Position numbers and translations under genes: made by a program
The notes under the pieces: model-generated
What the model was told of the DNA's origin: nothing
Databases searched by the model: none
The model's input: the letters and a program-made list of their open reading frames with translations, nothing else
In this document: positions 33,347 to 46,696 of the stretch, one piece after another
Layout: each line of letters starts with the position of its first letter
How positions within the stretch are numbered: position 1 is the first letter of the stretch
Source: Tigriopus japonicus
Taxonomy: Eukaryota > Arthropoda > Copepoda > Harpacticoida > Harpacticidae
Reading direction: 5' to 3'
Length of the DNA: 64,000 bases
Assembly (NCBI GenBank): GCA_010645155.1
Contig: CM021322.1
Coordinates: forward strand, 1,284,619 to 1,348,618

Positions 33347-36300
33347 CTACAGATTACAAGGAGACTCTCGTGTTGATCCAACCGAATTTAGGTTTGCATT
33401 TGCCGTCTGTTGGACCTCAGACTCTGTTGATTTCATGTTTGACATGGTTGACGGAGTCATCGTTGATTGGAGTTGGATCAACAAGGCATTGAGTTTTTCT
33501 CCCGGAGACTCCGGTTCAATTTGACCCTCCTCCATGGCTTTCATTATCTTCTGAAGATGATCCTTGTTAAACATATGATCCTCTGAAGGGCAAGGAACTC
33601 TACAAACTAGGCACTCTTTCGCAACGGGAAAGTTTGCTGGCTCATGTCCCATCAATTTTTGTAACTGCTGCTTAATCTTCTTTTCCTTTGCTCGAGCGTT
33701 CTGGAACCACACTTGTACCACGCGCTTTTGAAGCCCAATGGTTTTGCCCAGAGTGGAACACTCGCTCATGGTCGGAGTTTTGTGGTGCTCGAAGACACTC
33801 TTCATGACCTTAATTTGAATGTTTGACATTTGGGTTCTGAAACGCTTATTGGACATTTGTTCATGATTGTTTTTACCGTTCCCAAACGAGCCGTCACCTT
33901 CGCCATGATGATTAGCAGGAGAGGATGGACTCATATTCCCATCCAAATTGTGGTTCTCGTCGTCCGCATCAGACATTCGGTTTTCAATAGTCTCCATGGT
34001 AGACTCGGAATGCTCCTCAGGGTTTTCATTATTGAAATTTCTATTGTTTGTTAGGTCCATGGCCGGTTGACAATACAAGGAACTCAAGTCTAACGCGGGG
34101 GAATCTCGTTTCATATTGGAAGACAAATTTTGCTCCTGAAGGGCTCCTGACGTCTGAAGATCGTTCATGTATCGTTTCATGGTGTCCTCGTAGTACTTGC
34201 GCATGGACTCGCCAAGGTCATGAACGGGTGAAGCGATGGATTGGAACTCGGAGTTCTGAAGTCTCATCATGGTTGGTGCACCAGTGTTCGTAGGTTTGGG
34301 GAATTCGTTTTCTGAAGTGAATTCTTCAGCATCTGGCAACTCGTCAATGACGATCTCGCCTTTGATGTATTGGTCCGAGTGTTTGGTACCTAAATGAGAC
34401 TCCAGGGCTGATCTTACTTTAAAGAGTGCGGGACAAAACGGACAGCGCTTATTTATGACTTGCTGGTGAGCTCGAAATTGACCTTTCCGCTCGCGAGCTC
34501 TCGTGTTTTGAAACCAGACTTGAACCACGCGTTTCCGTAATCCGACCTCATTGGCAATTTGCTCCAACATCTTGCGGCTGGGGTTACTCTCAATTTGATA
34601 CTTTTGGTACAAGAAATCCAATTGTTCGGGAAGAATGGTGGTTCTCAATCGCTTGTCTCGGGGCTGACCCGACTCATCTTTTTCTTCCATGTCACCATCA
34701 TCGGACAGTTTGCGCTTAGAAGAAGGCGAGCTCGTGATGCTCTCATTGTCAAAGTCATCGGAATCTCTGTCCTTGGAGGAAAAGTGAGTAAATGCTTTTT
34801 GCTGAAGAAGGCCAAAAGGACTGGATGTTGAATACGTGGGAAAAGAAGCCGTCGCTGTGACTTTGTCCATGTTTTCCAAGGGATTGGCTCGAGTTAGTTG
34901 ATCAAACATGGAAGGAGTTATCTTTTTGCCATCGTCTTCCTGACGGAAAGGGCTCTCCATTGGCGAGTCGTCCGATCCATCAAAAGATTGTCTACCCCCT
35001 GCATTATTATTAAACATCATGGGCGAAGACATTCTCCTGTCCATACAAAAGCTTGAATTGCTGTCTTCAGAATGGGGTGTCAAGACTGTGCTTCCACAAG
35101 TCGTGGCCGAGGAGAACTGAGCGGCCGCTTGGGCCGCCGCTTTTTGAGCTTGAGCTGACCGCTTTGCGTCCTCCTCTTTAAAGCAATGCTGCTTTTGATG
35201 TCGAATAAGCTCATAGTACCTTTGAAAGACGAGAAGACATTTCTTGCATTGATAATTCAAACCAGGAGTGCGGGTAAATCGTCCAGAGCCATCTTCAGCA
35301 GGGTCAAGGGGGGGTTGGTTTTCATAGATTTTTCTGGCCTTCTGCCGAGCATTTTGAAACCAAACCACTATAACCCTAGGACTGAGATGTAAAAGTTTGG
35401 ATAAGTACTCGAGATCATCATCTTTCGGATAGGCATTGTTCTCAAAGAACTCTTGCAAGACCTTGATTTGGTAGTCCGTGAATCTCGTTCGATTGGCTCG
35501 CTTTCCCGGTGAAGGAGTTCCATGTTGAGATTGAGGACTGCGCTGACCTGAATGGAGTTCTCCACCTCCCATCATGCTAGAGAGTGGGTTCAAGAAATTG
35601 GGAATCTGGCCCGACATATTTCCCAGCGACGTAGGAATTAAGGGGAAATTTGGAGCTAATGATTGTTGCGATAGAAGACCTTGAGAATTCTGTCCAATTT
35701 GATTGGAAAACATGTGAGAAAGAGCGGAGCCATTCAAAGGGCTCTCTATCGAGTTATTGACTGACATTGGACTCCCAGGAGGCAAACCCGGAGTTGATGA
35801 CGTTGAGGAGGGTTGAAACGAATCTTCCAGAACAGACTTGTTCACCATGTTCTGAGTTGATGTCGGAGTACTCGTGTCATTTGCATGTTTCTCGGACAAG
35901 TTTTCTTCCGACTTGGTTTCCTCACCTTGTCCTTTTGAATTGCTTGTACAGATAGGACCAGGGGTGGTCGAGGTTAACCTAGAATCGTTGGACTTCTCAT
36001 AATCTTCCAAATTCAATAGTGTAGACGGAGGGTTATTGAAATTGTACGGCGAGTCCTTGTTCTTCTGACGCTCTTTAAAGAGGGTGTTTCTAAACCAATG
36101 TTTGATAACTTTGGGTGGAAGACCAGTTTTACCGGTCATAACTGATATTGCCTCTTCAGTAGGCGAATTATTTATGTCAAAATAAGATCGAAGCACTTGC
36201 AATTGCTCATCTGTTATTCTCGTTCGAGCTCGCTTTGTTTGTTCGGGTTGGGAATACATGTTCATTTTCTGTTGTTGTTGCTGTTGCTGCTGTTGCTGTT

Positions 36301-39300
36301 GTTGCTCTTGTAGAAGCTGTTGTTGATGATGAGGGTGCAACAGTTGTTGGAACTCAGGGGGTGTTCCTAAACCAGCAAAATTGGGCGTTCCTCCTAAGAA
36401 AGGAAACATCGGCTCGTACCTACTCGCATTTTGGTCAGGTGGTAAATGCACCTTTGCTTCCATTCCGATTGGATGCGTCGGAGCTTTGGGTTTCAACCGA
36501 GCTTGAGGTTCCATATTAGGGATCGATGGTTCAGCTCCTTTTCCTGCCATGTTTGGGGGCAATGGTCCTCCTGACTTCAACGTCTGCATTGTTGCCAACA
36601 GTTTCATGATATTCTCGTGGTTTGCTCCAGTCCCGTTGAAGCGATTTGGTGGGATGAGAGGGGGTTGAAGATTCATAGCCACGAGCGGGTTCATACCTTG
36701 CAGTTGGGAAATTTGCAACATGAAGGGATTGATGGATTGAGACTGCTGCTGCGCCACGGACAAGGCTTTTTGAAATGCATTTTGAGCGCTAGTGTTTGAA
36801 ATGACGGGAAGCTCGTACGGCGGATTCTCTTGATCCGTTTCCGAGCGATCCATTACGGAATCATTTTGATGCTTAGGACTTGGGATATTTTGAGAGTTGT
36901 CGGAATCCGACACTGATCGACCTTTGGTGGATTTGGGTGGTTCTTCTTTGGATTCTGAGTCAGACTCGACATCCATGTTCCCTCGGATCTCTTTCGCGTA
37001 CCTTTCGAGGAACTCTGGTGGAACAACGGTCTTATGGATTTCCTCGCTATGGGCTTTCAAAACCCAGATACTAGAGAACTGTTTATTACAAATGGGGCAT
37101 TTCGACTTCTGCTCATTAAGATTTGAAGTGGTTGAAGGTGAAGGGATTTCTGGAGTTGATTGAGCGCTGGGAGTGTTGGGTTGCTCTGCTTTAACCTTAA
37201 CAGATGGCTTGGGAGTTTCTTTCATCTCGAGCGAAGAAGGACTTTCCCTCTCATTGATAAGTTTATCGGCTTCTTCCTTCTCTTTTAATATCCTACGTTG
37301 ATGATACTCATTGAACTGCATGACGAGCTCAAAACCGTAGTTTTGCAAAAGGTTCTTTAACACCTGAGAGCGCTTGGAATCTGGGGAGTTCAGCAAGGTT
37401 TTCAACTCTTCGCTTTTTATCGGGAGTGAACCATCTGACCCTGAAGTTAGATTTGGCAAGCTTTGCAGAAATGACAAAAGATGTTGGTTTTGCTGCGCTT
37501 GGTCTTGGTTAGCTAGTAACAAATCGGCCATACTCTTTGAAGTGGGTGATCCGGGTGATAAAGAGTCGTCCGGATCTCGAGAATTCAATGGCTTATTTTG
37601 CGCCTGACGAGATACGCTGTCACCACTTGAAGGCGAATTTCTCGAAGGAGCTCGTGGAGAGGATTGGGCCTTGAAACTTAGCGAATCCAATCCCGTGGGG
37701 AGGGCGGGATCCAGATTTAGACTTTGATCCGAGTGCTCCATCAAAGGCTGACTTAAGTCGATTTGCCCGGAAAAGGCTAGCTCTTGAATGCGTGCTGCCC
37801 TCGTCTGATGGAGCACCGATCTGACGTGGATATCCAAGGTAGAGCACTGACTGTAAGCTACTTTACATATATTGCATTTGAATGGTTTCGATTCGCCATC
37901 GTCATCGTCTTTGCGGAGGTTATTGATTGCATTCTCTAATTGAGATCCCGTCGGTAATCCCTTTTGCTCTTGCAAGGACTTTTTCAACTTGTGAAGATGA
38001 CTCACCGAGTTGTAGTGCACCAGTAAGATATTCTTTTGAGTGAACGATTCCTTACAAACGTCACATTTGTACGGGCGATTGGGATCCAAATATTTCTCCA
38101 TAGGATAGTGCAGCGCCTTCTCTAACTTTCGAAACGGGGAACTCTTGTCTTGCGAGATGGATGTAATCTTCTTGTCGTCTTTTCCACCACCCCCTGTCAT
38201 CGTGTTAGAGTCCTCATCATTGGCTTTGCTCTCGTTTTCCCTGTTGTTCCCTTCATCTGGGCCCGCCTCAGCCATCCCATTGTTGCCGTTGCTATTGTTG
38301 CTGCCGCCCCCTTCTTGATTGAGACCAGGAGCACCTTGTCCACTGACACCTGCAAGAAGCACAGGATTGGTCATTAGTTCCAATTTGTAATGGGCCAACT
38401 CATCCGTGGGAACATCCTTATGCCCATCCTCGAGATGATTAATGAGTGCTGGCAGAGAGCGGAAAGCGCGATGGCAAAAACGACACTTGGTCAAATCGCG
38501 TATAATGTGATACTGTGCGTGGAAATTCATCTTCTCTCGCGTCTTGAAAGCCAAGCTGCACTTTTTACATCGAAATTTGTACAGATGCTTTTCAGAGACC
38601 GCCCCCAGATGCGTACCTTTTTCTTCGTCTTTAAAGGGTGAAGATGTCGTCGATGAAGGGGGAGAGCTACTACTTTTATCGGTCGCCGCCAGCCATCGAC
38701 ATCCATCTATCAACACCATCAATCTTTTTAATCCATCGGGATTCACAGAATGGACTTGATTCACGTGTTTCTCCAGATTCAGGTAATCCGAGTATAATTC
38801 TTGGCAAAGTGGGCATTTCTTTTCTTGCACGGGGGAAGAGAGTTGCCTTTTCCCGCTCATCGGGCTCTTCAAGTCTAGAACGAGAAGAAAACGACATTTG
38901 TTTTTGATTGTTCCAAGCCAATTTGATGGCAGTTGGAACGGAAATTCACAAAGGGAAAGGGGGTACTGGGTGAAGCCCTAGTCCTAAATCGATGACCAAA
39001 AGCGAAATCTATCCGTTAACGTTCCAACACGAAAAAAAATCGTATGGCTGAGGTTATTTCGATGTTGTAGTTGCTTTTAGGAGAATTAGTCGAAAAGTTA
39101 AAATCCCTCAATTGTCTGTTGGCCACTCAGATAATTTGAAAAGTTAAGCATTAATCACGATAAAACTTTGAATGTGCTTGCGAACTTGTCAAGCTTTGAC
39201 ATAGACGTCACATAAAGGGTTCGTCAGTATGCAAATGAGCAAAAACCCTAAACCAAACGTCCAGAATGATATTTGAATGAAGTGGAGCGAAAAAGTCTTT

Positions 39301-42300
39301 TTTTACAGATTCATTACCTTCGGTGACTAATTGAAAGATGGCCCTTGATTTCTACGTTCCGATCAGCTGCTGCGAGTTTTGCTTTGAAAATGACATTAGT
39401 TTTGTTATCTAATATTGCAATTTGCAATTGTGACGGCCAGCACACAAAGTTCAACAGAAAAAAACTAGGTTTTACATAATAGCCAGCCAAACATTGTTGG
39501 TAAAAATGCAAATTTATCAATTTTGAAAAAGCTTCAAAAGCTCTGTAGTATTACGGCATTTAGTACATCAAAAGCCGAATTTCAAACAAAATGCCTCGAT
39601 CATAGTTCTAGCGGAACTCGCGTGATTGTGTGATTGGCAGGGGCTCTAACCAAAGCACAATAAGGGAAGGAAAGATTTAGACGAAATATCACTAAAATTT
39701 GAAAGCTGGTCACGTTATTCTGGGGTTGTATCAAACATGTCATTAATGGCCTCGTATTTTGTACTTCACTGTTCTAGTATATATGAATCTACCTTGCCCC
39801 TTGGGGCACACAGCAAGCTGATAGTCGTAGTGATCGATTTTCTACATAACTAAGGAAGTGCGTTTGTAATATTGATAGTATAAAGAAGGCCAAACGATTG
39901 ACTAGAGTTAGTCTCTAAATCTAATCTAAACTCTAAAACTTACCCGCATGCGCTCGTTCGTAAGATTCTTTGTTTTCGTGCACTTGAAAGATTTCGCCGA
40001 TCTCCGTGTTTTCGTCCATTCCTTCAGAGCGTTTTTTCATCTGATGAATCTGCTCCATTTGCAGATGGCTGCTGGTTCTCACATGTTGCATGAGCTTCAT
40101 TTTGCTACTTGAGCCAAAATTGCACAGGGAGCAATGATACGTCCGTTTTTCCGGGGACGTATTTGCTTCCGCATTCTTCAAATGGTTAAACAAGACCGTG
40201 GATATCTCATGGCCCTGATTGGCACCATGAAGTTGGAGTTTGTGTAAGCTGAAGGTCTCGAAATCACACGCATTGCATCGCACATGAACCGGATTGGAGG
40301 TGTTCATGTGCTTCAATTTCCATTCATTGCGTTGCCCACCCTCTTTGATGTGATTGAAAATGGCCAAACGTTGAAGGTGTTTATCAGTCTTGCAATGGAG
40401 TTGGAAGTTGGCCTTCAAGGTGGTCTTGTAATTGCAGAGCTTGCAAATGAAATTCCCAGCGAGGAATATGGACACTTCCATCTCCCCTCCTTTGGATCTA
40501 TCTTGAGTAAGGTGTTGAGACAATTGGTCGAAAGACTCGCAGCCAAAGTCGCGACAAATACAACAACTAAAAAGGGTCGACGGATTGGGATCCTCGGGTT
40601 CCGTGGAGATTTCAGGGCCAGGATTCATGTTCATGGGAGGTAAACAAGGGCGTTCCATGTTTCCAAACGGTGGGCGTGAGCCGAAGGCATGGCCGCTATT
40701 TATGAGTTGCATCATGACAGCCTGAAGGTACGCCATATCGGCTAAAGCAGCTTCCGGTTGATTTTGGAGCATGAAATTCTTTTCCGGGCTATTAGGGTAG
40801 CTCACCGGGGGAGACGGGTTCATTTGATCGAGACCAGGAAACATGGGGTAAAACCCGGGAATTGGACTCAAATTCCTTCCCTCCTGGTTGATTTGGCCGA
40901 CGTTCTTCAAATTTTGTTGCAGTACTAAAATATTGTGCGTGTGCTTCTCGCTGGTCATGTGAATTCGTAAGTTTCTAGCCACAGAAGTTTCGTAATTACA
41001 TACATCGCACTTCCAACTTGATTTGGCTTTCGACATGCCACCAACAAAAGTTGATCCTGGCAAGCGTTGCCCATCGGGATTGGTTAGAAGTCCGCCATTC
41101 TGGAGCTCTTGCATGTTATTCAGGTGCTTATCCGATTGCATATGTATCGACAAATTTCCTTTGGTTGTCGTGGAGTAGTTGCAAACTTCACATCGATATG
41201 GTTTATAACCACAGGTATAGGTTTCTCCTCTCGCCAGCCGTGGGTGTTGTTGACCGGTGATACAATAAATGCACGAGGTCTCACTTTCGGGATGTTTTTC
41301 CTTCATGTGAATCTCTAATGTCTCTTGATACTTATAATGCCAATTGCATTTGGGGCACTTTAAGGTTTTGCACGAGTTACGAGCCGTGTTCCAACCCATG
41401 CTACCGGGCATTCGGTTCAAAATAACATCACAATTATGGCACTCGACCCCCGCTTTGCGGCCATTAACATGGTCAGGACAAGCTCCAATGGTTGTCCCTT
41501 GAAGCATGTTTGCATTCGAAGGGATCGATGACGGATGAATCGAGCTCACTGGATTAACAACCGCCTCGTTGGGAGTAAAACTTCGGCGCAAAGACATGGG
41601 AAACGGGATGCTTTCCATGGGTGAGCCTAAACCCGAAGGTGACATGGAACAAAATGCACTAGATCGAGGAATATCAGTTAACGAGGAGGCTGTCGTCGAG
41701 GCTCCAGACACAGAGGACACTGCGGCGGCCGCAGCCATCTGAGAAGTTAATGCGGCCGACAAGAGTCCTTTGATGACACTATGAGACAGGTTTTCTTTGC
41801 ACTCGTTGTCAACCTTGGCAGCATCCTCAGAGTGGCTAGATTCATTTGACAATGGGGGCGGCGGGGTGGTTGAGACTGGTTCCAAGAACGAGACTGTGGG
41901 TTTTTGGGTCGATTCAGTTTTGACCATTTGGATGATGGCTGAAGCATTCTTGGATTCCATTATAAGCTTCTCTTGAGTTTTCAGCTCCAAATGGTGCTCT
42001 TGTTGGCAATGGGTTTGAAATGAATCCGCAAACCCAAATGACAGTTTACATATGAAACACATTAAAATTGGTTTGATTGGCACAACGGGAGTGGCGAAAT
42101 CGGGGATTGTGGGAGTGATTGAGTGATGATCGCCTTTCTCTGGCTTCTCCTCTTGATGCATGGAAATGACCTTATAACTATGAACTATGGGCGTGTCGTA
42201 GGGAGGGTCAGGTAGCCTGCGCTCCAACCCCAATTCACACGCTTGACTTTGTAAGGCCTTGAAATATGCCTCACTTTTAGTGATGTACACAGCATTGGAA

Positions 42301-42782
42301 ATCACCGGGTAAGCAGGGGACTCCTGGCCAACACTGGGATCAGTAGGATCGGGTGAGTCCACTATTGTTCCCTCCTGCTTGGCCACAAATTCTTCATCAG
42401 AAATATCAGGGGTTGCTATTATATATGCAGAACCGTTACGAGTGTAAACAATTTTTCCACCAAATTTTTCTACATCACGATTGGTGTCACATTCATTTGG
42501 CTTTGCACTTAACTTATTTTCGACGTCACAAGGATTGTAGGAACTTTCGTTTCGTCTGGTTTGCTTTTCTTCACACTCTCCATTGGCAAGGTTGACGCCA
42601 TCAGATGGCGTCTCTTGGGAGCTTTTTAAGTCATCGTGTGAGGATGACGGAATTGTATAGGAACTTTGGTTGCGACAAATATCAAATGGTAAAGAGACGG
42701 GGCTCTCTTGAGTTGTTGAGACAGCCTGAGCGGTCCGTGGAACGATGCCTGCTGCGGATGCTTGGGCTTCAACCGAAGACAT
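33347..42782 (-). CDS. ZFHX3/4 / zfh-2-type zinc-finger homeodomain protein, gene A (complete)
   Basis: A nuclear DNA-binding transcription factor of a family that controls neural and appendage development in other animals. Exons 42782-39944 and 38874-33347 join in phase 1 (GT-AG) into 2,788 codons plus stop. Exon 1 has about nine C2H2 fingers, near residues 241, 472, 527, 589, 737, 777, 833 and 881. Exon 2 has fingers near 963, 1045, 1074, 1214, 1276, 1536, 2151, 2421 and 2698. It has four homeodomains at 1827-1886, 2071-2130, 2354-2413 and 2623-2682, each with a WFRN or WFQN recognition helix. A glutamine run lies near 1802-1816. The in-frame TGA just before the ATG supports the start, although untranslated exons upstream are possible. 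The last finger has a short loop (C-X2-C-X8-H). Four homeodomains match vertebrate ZFHX3/4 more than the three of fly zfh-2. Confidence 0.95.
38875..39943 (-). other. Intron of ZFHX gene A
   Basis: A 1,069-bp intron from GTAAGT (39943) to TTCTCGTTCTAG (38875), splitting a glycine/aspartate codon after its first base. No repeat or nested gene was recognised in it. The paralog at 62805-63074 has an intron at the same place and in the same phase. Confidence 0.85.
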
Positions 42783-45700
42783 AGTAAAGTGTGCTCTTCA
42801 AGATTTGCTTTGCACACTTTCAGGTAATCACTACATAGGAACATAGGTTGCTGTTGTTGACTGACGACGTGTTTCACTTTTGAGATCGATTCAATTTCAT
42901 GGTGGTTTCATCAAGTCAACGAGGTTGACGAATGGGTGTCCTCGACTTCTGACCTCACAAGATACAGAGGCGAGTGGTTGAAGATAGACAGACGTATTAG
43001 ATCGAGTAGGAACTAGGGGCAAGATTCGGCTTCTTCCGGCCGTATCATTTGAGGTGGAAGCAAATCGTTAACATATCTGTAAGGAACGGAGAACTAGGTT
43101 TATACAAAAGGCTCTAAAACATAATCTAACCTCGAATCAAGGAGGCCGACGCAAGTCTTAAGTTCTTGGTTCATTAATATGCAGGACATGTAAAGGATGT
43201 TCTACTCTTTGTTCGACAATGTTGTGTGAGAATGATTAACATCAATCCAAAAAAAAAAAAAAACAGATTGAAGGAGTGTAATCCTTCGAGGATACTACAC
43301 AGCGTCCTGAATTAACTCAAGATTTCGTCAATTCAACCTAACATATTGGCAGGAATGTTCTTTCACCGACTCTTAATACCACATCCAAAGACGTTGTGGT
43401 CCCTTCAACGTGTTCCTCTGACAAGCGAGGGTAGTCTCAATGTAGCACCGATTCGGCTGTGGTTTCTTCCCTGGTTAAAGGTGTTTTAAGGGGGAAGTAA
43501 TTTCGCCACCCAAATGGGGGTTAATATACAATACATAGCTTGTCGTCATTGTTTGCTTCAAATTATGCTTGTCATGATTCATAGGGGTGACATTTCCGGA
43601 CAGTAAGTGCTCCAAGTTCTCTCTCTGAAGTGAATAGTATTTCAATATCTAATTCTCCATCATATCGTGCTTGATTGGAAAACTTGTAACTATTAATTCG
43701 TATTATACTTAAGCTTGAAGCTTGATGTTTAGTAGTTTTCAGTGTTGGGGAACGCATTCCAGGACATTTCTAAACTGCATTTTGGTTTAATAGAAAACTA
43801 ATTGATATGAACTCCATTTTTGAACACTTACTTTTGATCTTTCAGACCAGTTTGGCGTTATTTAGTAAACCTTCTTTTAGATTAATTATTCAAAGATATT
43901 ACTTTTTCCGATTTATGTTTGTCATTATTTAAGTTGGTGTTGCGAATAATTCTGTAAAAGTTGTCACAATGAGACCGAATGCGAGCGAATGCCACGTCAT
44001 TCTGATAATTGAATCTGTGGGTGCATTTGAAGTATTGATTGTGCAAAAATGCATTGTCTTTTTACCACACCGTGGAATTTTGTGAAAAGAGCTTACAATT
44101 TTGGGTATGACAATTAGATATGCATAAAATTGTCAGGTATGATCTATTTTCAAAAGGTGTAGATACTGTCAAAGTGAAAAAACGAATTCCAGTGAAAGAA
44201 AATTGAATTCATGATCCAAAACAACAAAAGCTAATTTATCATATTGAATGTTCAATTTCAAGTCTGTTTTGCCTTAGTCCTTTACCACTAAGTTCCAAGT
44301 TCAATGAAAATTTGAAAGCCATATTTGTTTCACAGTTCAAATTTTGAAGAAAGCCGATTCCGATCGCGCAACTAACGATTTCAAAACTCACGAGACTTCG
44401 AAATTTCTTGTTAAGGGGAAACCAATATGGATGGAATGGAACGAATGGAACGAACACACAATTGACGGCTGGCACTGACTAGACAAAGGAACGAAAGGAC
44501 AGACGGACGCCTACCATTCATGTCTAAATTGCTTTTGAGTTCTAGCAAGAGTTCTAAGTACACATTGTTAGTTAAAATGTAGATTGTTAATTTCAAGAAG
44601 AAATGTATAGGAACAACTAGTGTTAGGAACGGCAATTCAAAAAGACTTGAACGAAATATTTCATTACTTTTGTATGCAGGGCCAAAATTGCGGCTTTTAA
44701 AATTAGAGCCCGAAAGCCAAAAGCGAAGTCACATAAATTTCGATAACTAGATCCTTTCTTTTACTGTACGTTGGGAATTCTTATGTACGTAATTGTCTGA
44801 GATGCAATGGTGGACTAGTTACGGAAATAAATTCATCATCGCGACTCAGCTAATTCGGTTTGAAGGGTATCCCATTCTACTTTTTCAAAGGCCAAAAAGA
44901 CCAAGACTTGAGCTGGTTGTTTTTCAATGCAACAATAGTGTTCTCTTAAATTATCAAACCTGCTAGAGCACTTTGAAGTGGTTTAACAAGAAAGATGGTG
45001 ATGAGGGAAATAAAGGGATCCATCCGTATATCGATTTGTGAATATTCAAACACATGCTTCTAATTCGAAATCCAAAAGCGGTCTGTGCTTTCATTTATTG
45101 AAGTGAAGCCAATTGTCATAGCAATAAAACCTTATCATCATTAGTACCTCACCTTCCAATGACCATTGGAACGCCCAGCTTCAGCCCCTAAAACTGTCCC
45201 ATTGGGCCATTAACGACCCACCACAATTTCCAACTCAGAGTTGCTCTATCTACAGTTAGACAAGTTCACAATTTAAAACCCACAAGGTTTGAGAAAAACA
45301 AAAGCTTGGAGTGTTCACTGGGGTCAGAAAAGTAATTAATTTTACAATCTGCTCGGGGCAATGTTTCTTAGCTCTTCTTGTCTCTAAATTTAACAAGCAA
45401 GGTTTCAGTTCGTCCAACACCCATTTATGAAGAGACCTCAGGAGACAACGCCTCGCTAGAGACCCTAGTCATCATTTGTATAGCGCTGTTTGACAAAGCA
45501 TTAAAGCAAGATTGCGAACAAAGTTTGCGGTGTGGCCTCGCCAAGATTGGCAACGGCAATCCTCAACAGAATTATCGAGGCAGACGATTTGGTTGCTCCG
45601 CCCCCGCTCTATCCATCTAGTTAGTACATGGAGAGAAGAAGCCTCTCAGAGGAACAAGGCAATTACTGGAATCGCTTCAAAATATCAGCAATTCACCATG

Positions 45701-46100
45701 TAGAAGAACTAAGTGGTGACAGGAAGGCGAAATCGGAAAGACAACATCGTTTCCTCAAATGCATATGAACAAATTAAATTGAGAGACTTCCTTACCTTTT
45801 TACATTGGAAGTGTACCGCGATCTCCGTGTGCCACTCACGATAAAATATGGCTCATTAGAAAAGAAATGCCCACGTGAGGATGATTTTTTGTGGTGAAGG
45901 ATTCTTCGGTCAGGTGTTGTTTGCTGTTGTTCCAAGTTGGCCGATAATGTTTTAATGAGCTTGTAGATAACTATTTCCACCATAATGGTTCCTGAGAAAA
46001 AGGAAGCCAAATGACAAGTGGTCCGGGGTGGCTAGCTCCCTTCAGACTGACTTTGAAAGTCTGGTATACTCTCTTAGTATTCCGCGCTGCTGCTTGCCGC
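42783..46100. other. Upstream of ZFHX gene A, possible regulatory DNA
   Basis: No protein family is recognisable. An A15 run lies at 43249-43263. This is where the promoter and untranslated exons of the minus-strand gene A could lie. A minus-strand donor-like AAAG|GTAAGG near 45797 is one candidate exon end, without further support. Confidence 0.35.
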
Positions 46101-46250
46101 CCCTCCTCCTCCTCTTCCTCCTCCTCCTCCTTCTTCTTCTTCTTCGTCTCCTCTTCTTTCTTCTTCTTCTTCTTCTTCTTCTTCTCCTGGTTCTTCTTCT
46201 TTTTCTTCTTCTTCTTCTTCTTCTTCTTCTTCATCTTCTCCTTCATTTCC
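46101..46250. repeat. Polypyrimidine triplet tract (CCT/CTT)n
   Basis: About 150 bp of CCT, TCC and TTC triplets on the plus strand. Open frames on both strands here translate to runs of Phe, Ser, Leu, Glu or Lys and are artefacts. Such tracts can form triplex DNA. Confidence 0.9.
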
Positions 46251-46645
46251 TTCCTCGTTCGTTGTGTGGCGTCGGCCTCGTTCCTCCTCGGTCCTAACCC
46301 GTTCCAAATTTTCTCCAAAGTTAAGGGACGGGTCGGCACTGCGAACTTTGAAATTGCTCCCTTGCTCCTGCTGTCTTTCTGTCCCTTTTCCCTTTTGGAC
46401 CCTTGGAGATTCTTTTCTTTGGTTGATTCCACTTCTTGTCTGGCAGTATGAACAAGGGTTTGCGATGTGGTGCCACATCGGCAGCGAAAAAAAGAGCCGT
46501 GCTCCTATAAGCAAAGCATAACTCTTCCCCGTGATCCTCACCGTTGATTTTTGCGTTCGAGCCCGGCGCTCGTCGTCGAAATATTTCAACTCGCCTTTGG
46601 CGTTTTACTGAACAGCTACTACACCTCTAAACCAGCGTTGTGCCT

Positions 46646-46696
46646 TCTTTCTCTCTCTCTCTCTCACTCTCTCTCACTGTGTCTCTCTTTCTCCCT
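46646..46696. repeat. (CT)n microsatellite
   Basis: CT dinucleotides interrupted by CACTCTCT and GTGTCTCT, about 50 bp, with no coding content. Confidence 0.85.

Noticed and set aside
45971..46589. Long open frames on both strands over the triplet tract
   Set aside because: They translate to runs of Lys/Glu or Phe/Ser/Leu from simple repeats.
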